A stretch of 64,000 nt of DNA. Origin: Thaumasiovibrio sp047250365 (lineage in GTDB: Bacteria; Pseudomonadota; Gammaproteobacteria; Enterobacterales; Vibrionaceae). The notes below the pieces were generated by a model, which saw only the letters and a list, made by a program, of their open reading frames with translations, was not told the origin of the DNA and searched no databases. How positions within the stretch are numbered: the stretch's first letter is position 1; each line of letters starts with the position of its first letter. Where the stretch lies: positions 124,001 through 188,000 of the forward strand of contig NZ_JBLBVL010000005.1 in the NCBI RefSeq assembly GCF_047250365.1. Reading direction: 5' to 3'. The position numbers were made by a program, and so were the translations under genes. This document shows positions 24,564-33,931 of the stretch, one piece after another.

Positions 24564-25652
24564 TTAGCGTGATGATAACCAGTCAGAGATGAGTTGGTAG
24601 TAATTGGTTTCGAAGTCATCGAACCCGCTTAATTCACCACCAGAACGCCCACTCACGTAATTGAACCGGTTTGAAAAAATAGCCATCACGTCCGAGAAAG
24701 CACCACAAGAACCGGTTGTTAACCCATAGTTTGATGGTACTTGACCTTTGCACGACCCTTCGGGGTCAAAGTTTGTGGTGCCATCGGCATGCCAGCGATC
24801 GGATTGTACGAACTCGAAAAACGCCTCTTCAGTAAGCCCCTTATTACGCAAATAGGCAACCATTGTGGAGTAGAGGCTATAGGCTTCGTATCCACCTGTA
24901 GGCGCACCGCCTAAGGTAACAATATTTTGATCGCCGACATACTTTTTATGTTGAGATTGCCATGCGGATTTTGATAAGGGTTTTGTTCCTGTTACATTTT
25001 CTGCAAACCCCTCGACCCACCAGTTTGGCGTTAAATTGTATGCGAATTCATTGTTATTAAATTGGCTATCGATAAGATGGGCTAGTTCGTGTTTTAGTAG
25101 TGTGAACTCGTAGACACCACCGTGGGTATTTGATTGACTAACGACCATCTCGTTCCCATGCCCAGCACCGTTGGAGCTTTTGCCTGAGAGAATGCATACG
25201 CCGAGACGTTGTTCGCCGTTACTGTCAGTGTGCGCATGTGAAATTAAATCACGAGGTAGCACATTTAATTCTTCGGCAATCATTTCAAGGCTGACTTCAA
25301 CAATGCCAGCGATGCGTTGAATATCAGATAGAGGAATGCGTTTGTTATCAATGCCCAATTCAAAATGCGCTGAATTATACGCTGCGCTATCAGAGCCGAT
25401 GTTGTGTTCTGGCCCACATGCCGTACCCATATGCCTTGATCTCGTCACATAGTAACCATTATCGACGGTTTTTCTAACGACACTGGGAATCGCGTTTATT
25501 CGTGATTGAATACTCGAATAAGATGTCCCTGGGGTGACTCCCCACCCTTGATCAAAGCGATGACCACCACTACCACCTGACGAGTCTTCATTTGCATTGC
25601 AGCCAGACAGCATTGCCATTGTCAAAATGGCAAACAGACTTTTGTTGTTCAT
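24564..25652 (-). CDS. Predicted outer-membrane lipoprotein with HExxH metallopeptidase motif
   Basis: 362 residues. The lipobox LSGC gives a lipidated Cys18 with Asn at mature position 3, no Asp at +2, so outer-membrane sorting is likely. A serine/glycine linker follows. The zinc site is LLKHELAHLIDS near residue 187, with a third ligand candidate Glu in NWWVEGFAEN about 30 residues later, a gluzincin pattern as in collagenase-like and peptidase-MA enzymes. Four other cysteines (CGPEH, CILS, CKG, SCG) could form periplasmic disulfides. I do not recognise the exact family. No neighbour shares its direction closely; a long gap precedes it. Confidence 0.7.
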   Translation of the reverse strand: MNNKSLFAILTMAMLSGCNANEDSSGGSGGHRFDQGWGVTPGTSYSSIQSRINAIPSVVRKTVDNGYYVTRSRHMGTACGPEHNIGSDSAAYNSAHFELGIDNKRIPLSDIQRIAGIVEVSLEMIAEELNVLPRDLISHAHTDSNGEQRLGVCILSGKSSNGAGHGNEMVVSQSNTHGGVYEFTLLKHELAHLIDSQFNNNEFAYNLTPNWWVEGFAENVTGTKPLSKSAWQSQHKKYVGDQNIVTLGGAPTGGYEAYSLYSTMVAYLRNKGLTEEAFFEFVQSDRWHADGTTNFDPEGSCKGQVPSNYGLTTGSCGAFSDVMAIFSNRFNYVSGRSGGELSGFDDFETNYYQLISDWLSSR

Positions 25653-25914
25653 TTATTTCCCTAAACTTAATGAGTTTTAGCATCATGCTTTACAGTAACG
25701 CGCCACACTACCCATTTTGGCCACTATAAACAAGGGCTTATGTTTGTGATGTGCCAATGTTACTTAGGGTTTTTACTTGGGGTTATGGGGAAAGTGATTG
25801 ATCATGCGTGAGGGTGATGTCGTACCGATTTCAGAATGACGTTAAATTAGTCTACACTGACGGCCGTTTAAGTGCCCTTTCGCTTGAGGGCGAGTTATCA
25901 AAAAGGTTGAGTTT

Positions 25915-26511
25915 ATGACCCTAACACTTGTTGCGCCGTGGAACGCTGTTACTCCGTTAATGCTTGAGGGGGCGTGTTTGGCGGCAAACTGCAACCCTAG
26001 ACCATGTCCCCCAGAAACATGGCTGGCTCCTTTATGGGAGAACCTTCCACCCAAAGCGGTGGTGGATGAAATCAGTGAGCACTTTCAGCGTCAATTTGGC
26101 TTAATTCAACGTGGTGAATATGTATGGTGTGTTGATGACAAGCAGGGATTGCTGGAGTTGGCGCATGGTTTTCTTGCGGTATGGTCGGTAATTGAACCGA
26201 CATGGCAAGCGGTCGCCGTGCCGGATGCGATATTGTCAGTATTGTCGAATGTTCATCTTGGTATGTATTTAGCCGTAGATGAGGTGGAGACGCTCGCCCA
26301 GATGAGTCATGCCGGAGTCGATGAACTGCCCAATGTCGATGTCATGTTGGCTTCGTTACCCATGTTACTACCAGAATTAGTGTTGGCGGCGGATGAGTTG
26401 CATCAAGGCAGTAAAGCCGTTGCTATTAACCCTTACAAAGACGTTGGACGTAACGATGCATGTCCATGTGGCAGCGGTCGTAAGTTTAAGCAGTGCTGTG
26501 GTGATGCATGA
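25915..26511 (+). CDS. YecA-like UPF0149 protein with SEC-C zinc motif
   Basis: 198 residues. A helical domain of UPF0149 type fills most of the chain, with FLAVWSVIEPTWQ and VMLASLPMLLPELVLAADELH. The C-terminus, YKDVGRNDACPCGSGRKFKQCCG, is a SEC-C zinc motif as at the end of SecA and E. coli YecA. The function is not known; SEC-C motifs bind metal and protein partners such as SecB or the ribosome. Its stop overlaps the start of the Nudix gene (ATGA), so the pair is coupled. Confidence 0.82.
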   Translation: MTLTLVAPWNAVTPLMLEGACLAANCNPRPCPPETWLAPLWENLPPKAVVDEISEHFQRQFGLIQRGEYVWCVDDKQGLLELAHGFLAVWSVIEPTWQAVAVPDAILSVLSNVHLGMYLAVDEVETLAQMSHAGVDELPNVDVMLASLPMLLPELVLAADELHQGSKAVAINPYKDVGRNDACPCGSGRKFKQCCGDA

Positions 26512-26891
26512 CCCAGATTCGAGTGGTCGCTGGGGCGATTGTAAAGGCGGATAAAGTACTTTTAGCCCAACGCTTAGAGGATGCGAGCCAAGGTGGGCTG
26601 TGGGAGTTGCCGGGTGGCAAAGTCGAAATGGGCGAAGTGGATGCCGTCGCGCTGGAGCGAGAGCTGAGTGAAGAGTTAGCCATTCAGGTTGAAGTCGAGC
26701 AGTTTATTGCTGAATCGGTAACCCATTACCCAAACAAAACCGTGCGCCTGTTGGCCTATAGGGTCACTTGGGTCGGGGGTGACATCTGTTTACACAGCCA
26801 TCAAAAAATGGTTTGGGTTAGTGTGGAAGACGCGTTGCAATATGAACTCTGTCCGGCAGATATTCCTCTGTTAAACGCGATGTTGCCGTAA
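26508..26891 (+). CDS. MutT/NudG-like Nudix hydrolase
   Basis: 127 residues. The Nudix box begins GGKVEMGE and ends RELSEELAIQV, with all metal-binding glutamates present. The start VVAGAIVKADKVLLAQR and the tail WVSVEDALQYELCPADIPLL resemble E. coli NudG (CTP pyrophosphohydrolase, also acting on oxidised pyrimidines) slightly more than MutT; the choice is an inference. Start overlaps the SEC-C gene by 4 bp. A strong bidirectional terminator follows. Confidence 0.87.
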   Translation: MTQIRVVAGAIVKADKVLLAQRLEDASQGGLWELPGGKVEMGEVDAVALERELSEELAIQVEVEQFIAESVTHYPNKTVRLLAYRVTWVGGDICLHSHQKMVWVSVEDALQYELCPADIPLLNAMLP

Positions 26892-26911
26892 CAATGCATG
26901 GATGGCATACA

Positions 26912-26936
26912 AAAAGGCACTTAAGGTGCCTTTTTG
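26912..26936. terminator. Bidirectional intrinsic terminator between the Nudix gene and dsbB
   Basis: AAAAAGGCAC (26912-26921), loop TTAAG, GTGCCTTTTT (26927-26936): a 10-bp stem with A and T runs serving both convergent genes. Confidence 0.85.
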
Positions 26937-27001
26937 CGTTTTAATACGGTGGTTATGCTTTGTCGATCATGCTTCGTTGGCAAAGGCAGAGCTGTATGTG
27001 A

Positions 27002-27532
27002 TTACTTCTTTCTACCAAAGAGTTGGCTTATCACGACGACAAAGAAAGCCAGGAGGTTTAGAGCAAAGATGACAACCAGCCATTGTGGCATAGATAGGCT
27101 TAGAAACTGCCAGACAATTTTGCTGCAGTTGCCCGAGAGATCAGGAGAAAAGAAACCCGGAATCCATTCGTTGAGTGGTGCCCAAGCCGGGAAAGAGACG
27201 AAAATATCGCATTGGGCAGCAAAGATATTATTAGGATCTGCAAACTGATAACCGACATGCTCGTTGGCCAGTTGCCAGCCGCGAAATGCACTGTAGCCCC
27301 AAGTTGCAAGGCCCAAACCTCTAATCAGTGGATTTTTTGGTGCTGATAAGCCGATGGCTGCCCCTATCCCCATTCCCATCATGGCAACACGTTCATAAAT
27401 ACACATCACACAGGGTGGGAGCAACATGACATACTGAAAGAAAAAGGCACTGCCTTCCAACGCGATGACAATCAATAAAAGTATAAGCCATGGCTGGCGT
27501 GTCAGACTCCAGCGATAGAGCATGTTTAGCAT
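27002..27532 (-). CDS. dsbB: Disulfide bond formation protein DsbB
   Basis: About 176 residues; inner-membrane quinone reductase that re-oxidises DsbA. The first redox pair is in PPCVMCIYERVAMMG, the second loop pair are the cysteines in AAQCDIFVS and GNCSKIVW. Four hydrophobic segments are visible (~14-30, ~43-62, ~70-88, ~145-165). The frame starts at 27577, but the ATG at 27532 matches the family start. In Vibrio nhaB usually separates dsbB from fadR; here only a 683-bp gap does. It hands electrons to ubi- or menaquinone, the latter made by the men genes upstream. Confidence 0.95.
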   Translation of the reverse strand: MLNMLYRWSLTRQPWLILLLIVIALEGSAFFFQYVMLLPPCVMCIYERVAMMGMGIGAAIGLSAPKNPLIRGLGLATWGYSAFRGWQLANEHVGYQFADPNNIFAAQCDIFVSFPAWAPLNEWIPGFFSPDLSGNCSKIVWQFLSLSMPQWLVVIFALNLLAFFVVVISQLFGRKK

Positions 27533-28215
27533 GTTGACGTTCCTAGCATTAAATGAATAGTCGGGTAATAACATCATGAAAAATCATGAATATTGTTTTA
27601 CATCAGACCCATTATGATTGCAAAGGTTCCTCTGCTGGATAGAGAAGCAAACTCGAAGAAATAAATCGGTATCGCATGTTTTTAGAGCGAATACTCGATA
27701 CTATATTGATTAAAATGGAAAGTAATATCTGTTTCATAACGTAAATAGCAATAACAAGGGAAGTGGGTAGTTAGTGCTGTTGTTAGTTTTGTTTAATCAA
27801 GTTTTATTTTTTTATGTTTGAATCTTTGTCTCGAATAATGCTTTATTTTTTAATTGCTTATGATTTCATGCTTGCATGGTGTGTTATTAACGCCGTAGTT
27901 CGCTTGCGGTTGATTGTTGTTCTGCTTAGCAACACAATAAGGAAGGATTCAGCTTACAGATTGTAACGTTGCCTTACCTGTGGTTACATGTTGATACGTT
28001 ATTTGTTTGAGAAAAATCATCATATTCTAGCGTACAAGTGTTCGCTTTGGTGATATTGCTCTAGTTTTTTCAATATGATTACCGTTCATTGCAATCTGGG
28101 CATCATAATTTCGATATAGTTGGGTGCAGTGGTATGATGACTACCCAAGCAAGGAATGCTGCACGGTTGCGGGTTTCTGCATTTATAAAACAAGAAACAT
28201 TGGATAACGATTGTT
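27533..28215. other. AT-rich dsbB-fadR gap without a gene
   Basis: 683 bp with no open frame of note, no tRNA and no strong terminator. It must hold the divergent promoters of dsbB and fadR. Many poly-T stretches (27780-27860) are visible, but I cannot name a site. It occupies the place of nhaB in Vibrio. Confidence 0.6.
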
Positions 28216-29073
28216 ATGGTAATTAAGGCTGATAGCCCGGCATCATTTGCTGAGAAATACATCATCGAGAGTATCTGGAATAACCATTTTCCGCAGGGAT
28301 CCATACTGCCAGCGGAGCGTGAGTTATCAGAGCTAATTGGCGTAACCCGTACGACACTGCGTGAAGTGTTACAGCGTTTGGCTCGTGACGGTTGGTTAAC
28401 CATCCAGCACGGCAAACCAACCCGGGTCAACGATTATATGCAAACTTCTGGTTTGAGTATTCTTGATACCTTAGTGACACTGGATGGTCAGGATATACAA
28501 GGTGTGGTCGAAGGACTACTGGCTGCGCGAACGGACATTAGTAGTGTCTATATGCGCTATGCAATCAAAGGCAATCAGCACGGTTCAGAAGATGTGATTC
28601 GTACTGTTATTGCTAATTGCGAACGCTTATTGCAGGCCGATAGTTTTGAGGCTTATCTTGAAAGCTGTGAACCAGCAGAAAAGCTCGCTCTGACGCAGGA
28701 AGTGAAGAAAATTGTCGATAAATATGGCAAAAACGATCCTGCATTGTGCGAAGCGATTTGCCGAGGACGAGCGTTTAATTTTTACGACTATCGTCTGTTC
28801 CAAGGATTGGCAGCGCAATCGAACAACATGGTTTATGTGCTAACCATTAACGGGCTACGTAAAATATATACCCGAATTGGCGGTTATTATTTTATGGAGC
28901 AAGAAGCATGTGGACTGGCATTATCCTTCTACCGCTCGATGCTTGAGGTGTGCTCTGAGCAGCGTCCTGAGTCAGTGCCTGAGGTACTGAAAGCCTACGG
29001 GCGAGAGAGTGGAGCAATTTGGTTTAAACACCGTGAGAGCATTGCCCATCTAATGGCAGAAGAAGAAAAATAG
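28216..29073 (+). CDS. fadR: Fatty acid regulator FadR (long, Vibrio type)
   Basis: 285-residue GntR-family regulator; represses fatty acid degradation and activates unsaturated fatty acid synthesis, released by long-chain acyl-CoA. The winged helix spans ~1-75 with PAERELSELIGVTRTTLREVLQRLARDGWL. The ligand domain is about 45 residues longer than E. coli FadR (239), with the extra segment near 140-185 (ERLLQADSF...KYGKNDP); such an insertion is a known trait of Vibrio FadR, where it gives a second acyl-CoA site. A matching operator is seen before fadH at 42001. A terminator follows. Confidence 0.96.
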   Translation: MVIKADSPASFAEKYIIESIWNNHFPQGSILPAERELSELIGVTRTTLREVLQRLARDGWLTIQHGKPTRVNDYMQTSGLSILDTLVTLDGQDIQGVVEGLLAARTDISSVYMRYAIKGNQHGSEDVIRTVIANCERLLQADSFEAYLESCEPAEKLALTQEVKKIVDKYGKNDPALCEAICRGRAFNFYDYRLFQGLAAQSNNMVYVLTINGLRKIYTRIGGYYFMEQEACGLALSFYRSMLEVCSEQRPESVPEVLKAYGRESGAIWFKHRESIAHLMAEEEK

Positions 29074-29080
29074 CGTAAAT

Positions 29081-29108
29081 AAAGGGGCTTATTTAGATAA
29101 GCCCCTTT
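29081..29108. terminator. Bidirectional terminator between fadR and ycgB
   Basis: GGGGCTTA (29084-29091), 6-nt loop, TAAGCCCC (29098-29105), flanked by AAA and TTTT, serving convergent genes. Confidence 0.85.
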
Positions 29109-29147
29109 TCGTTGTTACTTCTTGCAATACAACGTTATTGGTTGGGT

Positions 29148-30677
29148 TTAGATCTCAGAGTTATATTGATTCCGCTTTGGGCATGTGCCTAAAATTTGCA
29201 CTCGTCCGTCGGGGAGCTCTTCCTCCAAGGTAATATCAAAGCCCCATAGGCGATAAAGGTGCTTTAACACCTCACAGTAAGAGTCAGCCAGCGGTATTCG
29301 ATTATGAGGAACATAGCGTAAAGTCAGGGATCGATCGCCATTTAGCGCCACATTCCAAATCTGAATATTGGGTTCTAGATTACTGAGGTTATATTGAGCG
29401 GAGAGTCTTTCTCGTAGTTGCTGATATCCCTCTTCGTTATGGATGACGTCAACTTCAACATAATTATGCTTATCATCATCATTGACACAGAAAAGTTTAA
29501 AGTCGCGCATTACCTTTGGCGACAGGTATTGACTGATAAAGCTCTCGTCTTTGAAGTTATGCATCGCAAAGTGCAGCGTATCAAGCCAATCTGATCCAGC
29601 AATATCTGGGAACCAATGTTTATCTTCTTCTGTCGGGTTTTCGCAGATACGCCGAATATCGGTAAACATTGCAAAACCAAGCGCGTAGGGGTTAATACCG
29701 CTGTAATAAGGGCTGTTGTATGGTGGCTGTGCGACAACATTGGTATGGCTGTGCAAAAACTCCAGAATAAAGCGATCAGTCACCAATCCTTCGTCATATA
29801 AGTGATTAAGAATAGTGTAGTGCCAAAACGTCGCCCAACCTTCATTCATTACTTGGGTCTGTTTTTGGGGATAAAAATACTGACTGACTTTTCTAACAAT
29901 GCGCACGATCTCTCGCTGCCAAGGCTCTAAGAGAGGGGCGTGTTTCTCGATGAAGTAGAGTAAATTTTCTTGTGGTTCAGCGGGGAATCTTACTTCGGCT
30001 TCGGTGGTTTCTTCTTTCTGAACGGGGATGGTACGCCACAGGGCGTTAACTTGGGTTTGTAGGTAGTCTTCGCGTGCTTGTTGCCGCGCTTTTTCTTCGG
30101 TCATGGAGATACGCTCTGGACGTTGATAGCGGTCCACACCGTAGTTCATCAATGCATGGCAAGAGTCGAGTAACTTTTCTACCTCTTCTACACCGTATTT
30201 TTCTTCGCACTCCGAGATATACTTTCGAGCAAATAACAGATAGTCAATAATTGAACCCGCATCAGTCCATGCTTTAAACAGGTAGTTTCCTTTAAAGAAG
30301 GAATTATGCCCATAGCAAGCATGCGCCATGACGAGAGCTTGCATCGTAATGGTGTTCTCTTCCATGAGGTAGGCGATACAAGGGTCGGAATTGATCACTA
30401 TTTCATAAGCCAAGCCCATTTGTCCGTGCTTATAACCTTGTTCGGTTTCTATAAAACGCTTACCAAACGACCAGTGATGGTAGTTTATCGGCATGCCGAT
30501 GGAGGAGTAGGCATCCATCATTTGCTCGGCAGTAATAATCTCTATCTGGTTAGGATAAGCGTCGAGGCGGTAATGGGCGGCAACACGTTTTATTTCCTCA
30601 TGGTATTGATCCAATAGAGAAAATGTCCAATCCGGCCCGTCACTTAATGGCGTTTGCTGCTTGTGTTTCGCTGTCAT
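29148..30677 (-). CDS. ycgB: SpoVR-family protein YcgB
   Basis: 509 residues, the normal length of YcgB. The N-terminal SpoVR domain shows YPNQIEIITAEQMMDAY and LVMAHACYGHNSFFKGN, with MNEGWATFWHYTILNHLYDEG, a histidine-rich HEIN-like core; the C-terminus carries SLTLRYVPHNRIPL. The molecular role is unknown. It is the last gene of yeaG-yeaH-ycgB, 25 bp after yeaH; the three proteins are thought to work in one stationary-phase kinase pathway. Confidence 0.95.
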   Translation of the reverse strand: MTAKHKQQTPLSDGPDWTFSLLDQYHEEIKRVAAHYRLDAYPNQIEIITAEQMMDAYSSIGMPINYHHWSFGKRFIETEQGYKHGQMGLAYEIVINSDPCIAYLMEENTITMQALVMAHACYGHNSFFKGNYLFKAWTDAGSIIDYLLFARKYISECEEKYGVEEVEKLLDSCHALMNYGVDRYQRPERISMTEEKARQQAREDYLQTQVNALWRTIPVQKEETTEAEVRFPAEPQENLLYFIEKHAPLLEPWQREIVRIVRKVSQYFYPQKQTQVMNEGWATFWHYTILNHLYDEGLVTDRFILEFLHSHTNVVAQPPYNSPYYSGINPYALGFAMFTDIRRICENPTEEDKHWFPDIAGSDWLDTLHFAMHNFKDESFISQYLSPKVMRDFKLFCVNDDDKHNYVEVDVIHNEEGYQQLRERLSAQYNLSNLEPNIQIWNVALNGDRSLTLRYVPHNRIPLADSYCEVLKHLYRLWGFDITLEEELPDGRVQILGTCPKRNQYNSEI

Positions 30678-30702
30678 CGTGACTCCCCTAATTTAGTCGA
30701 TG

Positions 30703-31974
30703 CTAATCAACCTGTTTTTTAAACAACTCTCTGAATACCGGGAATATATCCTCTGCAGAGCGAATGTTTTGCATCGCAAAGTTATTATTACTTGCTTGTA
30801 ATGCCTCATACTCTCGCCACAAGGTCTGGTGCGCCCGGCGGGTAATTTCGATGTAAGAGTAGTAACGTGTTACTGGAAGAATTTGTTTTTCCAGTAGTGC
30901 ACGACATCCCGGCGAGTCATCTGCCCAGTTGTCTCCATCCGATGCTTGGGCGGCATAAATGTTCCATTCCGCAGGCGAGTAGCGTTTCTTAACGATCTCA
31001 TCCATTAAACGCAGTGCACTGGAAACGATGGTTCCTCCTGTTTCTTGCGAATAGAAGAACTCATGCTCATCGACCTCTTTCGCTTGTGTATGGTGGCGAA
31101 TAAACACCACTTCCACATTCTTGTATGTACGAGTGAGGAAAAGGTAGAGCAAAATATAAAAGCGTTTTGCAATATCTTTTGTCGCTTGATCCATCGAGCC
31201 AGAGACATCCATTAAACAAAACATCACGGCTTGGCTACTCGGTATCGCTTTGCGTTCGTAATTCTTGTAGCGCAAATCGAAGGTATCAAGGAACGGTGTT
31301 GCGGCAACTTTATCTTTTAACTCTGCTATCTGTTGGCGTAGTGCTTCTTCTTCAAAAGGCTGTGCCGGTTCTGAATGTTCGAGTAAGTTAAGTTGCTCTT
31401 CAAGCTCTCGTATTGTACGTCTTTTCCCCGCAGTCATTGCGGTACGACGCGCCAATGAGTTTTGCAGCGAACGCACAATTGCGATATTGGCTGGCACACC
31501 ACTTGCCTTAAAGCCAGAGCGGAATGTTTTCCACTCAACCAGTTTATTACGCTGATTTTGCTGCAGGTTGGGTAATTCTAAATCTTCAAAGAGGAGGTCG
31601 AGATATTCATCTTTAGATATCTGAAAGATAAACTCGTCTTTTCCCTCTCCATCTGGACTGGCTTGCCCTTCTCCCCCGCCGCTACCGCCGCCCCCACCTT
31701 GGGGGCGTTCGATGCGGTCACCTGGGACAAACTGGTCGTTACCCGGGTGAACCATGTCGCGTTTACCGCCTTTCCCTTGGTGAAACTGAGGTTCAGTAAT
31801 ATCACGCGACGGGATAGAGATACTTTCACCGCTATCAACGTCGGTGATGGAGCGGCTGTTAACCGCATCCGAGATGGACTCCTTGATCTGTTGCTTATGA
31901 CGGCGCAGAAAACGTTGGCGGTTCACCGTGCTCTTTTTTTTACCGTTAAGCCTCCGGTCAATAAAGTGTCCCAT
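30703..31974 (-). CDS. yeaH: YeaH (DUF444, von Willebrand A domain)
   Basis: About 423 residues. The start MGHFIDRRLNGKKKSTVNRQRFLRR parallels E. coli YeaH and selects the ATG at 31974 over the frame start at 31986. A glycine-rich linker (GGGGGSGGGEGQ) lies near residue 95. The metal-dependent MIDAS motif is in CLMDVSGSMDQ near 245. It probably serves as a partner of the AAA+ kinase YeaG encoded 22 bp upstream. Confidence 0.95.
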   Translation of the reverse strand: MGHFIDRRLNGKKKSTVNRQRFLRRHKQQIKESISDAVNSRSITDVDSGESISIPSRDITEPQFHQGKGGKRDMVHPGNDQFVPGDRIERPQGGGGGSGGGEGQASPDGEGKDEFIFQISKDEYLDLLFEDLELPNLQQNQRNKLVEWKTFRSGFKASGVPANIAIVRSLQNSLARRTAMTAGKRRTIRELEEQLNLLEHSEPAQPFEEEALRQQIAELKDKVAATPFLDTFDLRYKNYERKAIPSSQAVMFCLMDVSGSMDQATKDIAKRFYILLYLFLTRTYKNVEVVFIRHHTQAKEVDEHEFFYSQETGGTIVSSALRLMDEIVKKRYSPAEWNIYAAQASDGDNWADDSPGCRALLEKQILPVTRYYSYIEITRRAHQTLWREYEALQASNNNFAMQNIRSAEDIFPVFRELFKKQVD

Positions 31975-31996
31975 AAGCCTCTCCATCAGTGCTCAA

Positions 31997-33931
31997 TTAA
32001 GAGGACTTACGAACACGTAAGTACCATTCAGAGAGCAAACGAACTTGTTTGCGTGTGTAGCCTTTTTCCATCATACGAGCGACGAAATCGTCGTGTTTTT
32101 TCTGCTCCTCAGTTGAGGTTTTCGCGTTAAAAGAGATAACGGGTAACAACTCTTCGGTATTCGAGAACATTTTCTTCTCGATGACGGTGCGCAGTTTTTC
32201 ATAGCTGGTCCAGTTTGGATTTCTCCCCGAGTTGTTCGCACGGGCACGCAGCACAAAGTTAACGATTTCATTACGGAAATCTTTAGGGTTACTAATCCCT
32301 GCTGGTTTTTCTATTTTCTCTAGCTCGTTGTTAAGTGCAGAGCGGTCGAAAAGTTGTCCGGTTTCAGGATCGCGGTACTCTTGATCCTGAATCCAAAAAT
32401 CAGCATACGTGACATAACGATCAAAGATATTCTGTCCGTATTCAGAATAGGATTCTAGATAGGCGGTTTGAATCTCTTTTCCTATAAATTCCACATACTT
32501 AGGAATCAAGAAGCCTTTTAGATGTTCCAAATATTTTTCAGCGATGTCGGCAGGGAACTGTTCGCGCTCAATTTGCTGTTCAAGCACGTAAAATAGATGG
32601 ACGGGGTTTGCCGCGACTTCTGAATGATCAAAGTTAAACACACGGGAGAGGATCTTAAAGGCAAAGCGAGTCGATAACCCGTTCATTCCTTCATCAACAC
32701 CGGCATAATCACGGTATTCTTGATACGATTTTGCTTTTGGATCTGTGTCTTTTAACGTTTCGCCATCGTAAACGCGCATTTTTGAGTAAATGCTAGAGTT
32801 TTCAGGCTCTTTTAAGCGTGATAATACGGTGAAGCGTGCCAGAATTTCTAGGGTACTCGGTGAGCATGGTGCTTGGTCTAGCTCACTGTTTTGCAGCAAT
32901 TTATCGTATATTTTGATCTCTTCTGATACACGAAGACAATAAGGCACTTTAACAATGTAAACCCGATCTAAAAAGGCTTCGTTGTTTTTGTTGTTACGGA
33001 AGGTTTGCCATTCAGATTCATTGGAGTGCGCCAATATCATGCCATCGAATGGTAAGGCAGAGAGGCCTTCGGTCCCGTTGTAGTTCCCTTCTTGCGTCGC
33101 TGTTAACAGAGGATGCAGTACTTTGATGGGGGCTTTGAACATTTCGACAAATTCCATTAGTCCTTGGTTTGCCTTACATAGCGCTCCGGAGTAACTGTAC
33201 GCATCTGGATCATCTTGAGAAAAATGTTCTAATTGACGGATGTCTACTTTGCCGACTAATGATGAGATATCTTGATTGTTTTCATCACCTGGCTCTGTTT
33301 TGGCCACCCCAACTTGATCAAGGATAGATGGACGAACTTTCACCACTTTAAACTTGGTAATATCGCCACCGAAGTCATGTAAACGTTTTGCAGCCCACGG
33401 CGACATAATTGAACGTAAATAGCGTTGTGGAATGCCGTACTCTTTTTCGAGCAGGCCGCCGTCTTCACTGACATCAAAGAGACAGAAAGGGTGATCGTTA
33501 ACAGGACTGCGCTCGCCGTTGGCAGTCAGAATATAGATAGGGACACGCTGCATTAAGCTTTTTAGTTTCTCAGCGAGTGAAGATTTCCCGCCACCTACCG
33601 GTCCGAGTAAATACAAAATTTGTTTTCGTTCTTCCAACCCTTGTGCGGCGTGCTTAAGGTAAGAAACGATTTGCTCTATTGCATCCTCCATACCGTAAAA
33701 ATCTTTAAACGTTGCATAACGTGAAATGACTCGGTTAGAAAAAAGGCGGCTAAGGTGAGGGTCTTGAGCGGTATCGATCATTTCTGGTTCGCCTATTGCC
33801 ATTAATAGACGTTCAGCCGCGTTCGCATAAGCACTGCGATCATTGCGGCAAATTTCGAGAAATTCTTGAAGCGATAGCTCTTCATCTTTCGATTCTTCAT
33901 AACGCTGACGATAGTGGTCGAAAATACTCAT
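31997..33931 (-). CDS. yeaG: PrkA-type serine protein kinase YeaG
   Basis: 644 residues (E. coli YeaG 644). The N-terminal AAA+ domain has Walker A LLGPVGGGKSSLAEKL near residues 108-123 and a Walker B-like DGMILAHSNESEW; the C-terminal third is the PrkA kinase domain. Known members phosphorylate proteins and act in starvation and nitrogen stress. AAGGGG lies 9 bp before the ATG. First gene of a three-gene operon. I looked for a sigma-54 element, as known in E. coli, and saw none convincing. Confidence 0.95.
   Translation of the reverse strand: MSIFDHYRQRYEESKDEELSLQEFLEICRNDRSAYANAAERLLMAIGEPEMIDTAQDPHLSRLFSNRVISRYATFKDFYGMEDAIEQIVSYLKHAAQGLEERKQILYLLGPVGGGKSSLAEKLKSLMQRVPIYILTANGERSPVNDHPFCLFDVSEDGGLLEKEYGIPQRYLRSIMSPWAAKRLHDFGGDITKFKVVKVRPSILDQVGVAKTEPGDENNQDISSLVGKVDIRQLEHFSQDDPDAYSYSGALCKANQGLMEFVEMFKAPIKVLHPLLTATQEGNYNGTEGLSALPFDGMILAHSNESEWQTFRNNKNNEAFLDRVYIVKVPYCLRVSEEIKIYDKLLQNSELDQAPCSPSTLEILARFTVLSRLKEPENSSIYSKMRVYDGETLKDTDPKAKSYQEYRDYAGVDEGMNGLSTRFAFKILSRVFNFDHSEVAANPVHLFYVLEQQIEREQFPADIAEKYLEHLKGFLIPKYVEFIGKEIQTAYLESYSEYGQNIFDRYVTYADFWIQDQEYRDPETGQLFDRSALNNELEKIEKPAGISNPKDFRNEIVNFVLRARANNSGRNPNWTSYEKLRTVIEKKMFSNTEELLPVISFNAKTSTEEQKKHDDFVARMMEKGYTRKQVRLLSEWYLRVRKSS

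Noticed and set aside
31663..32130. 155-codon forward frame across yeaH/yeaG
   Set aside because: Antisense shadow of two conserved genes.
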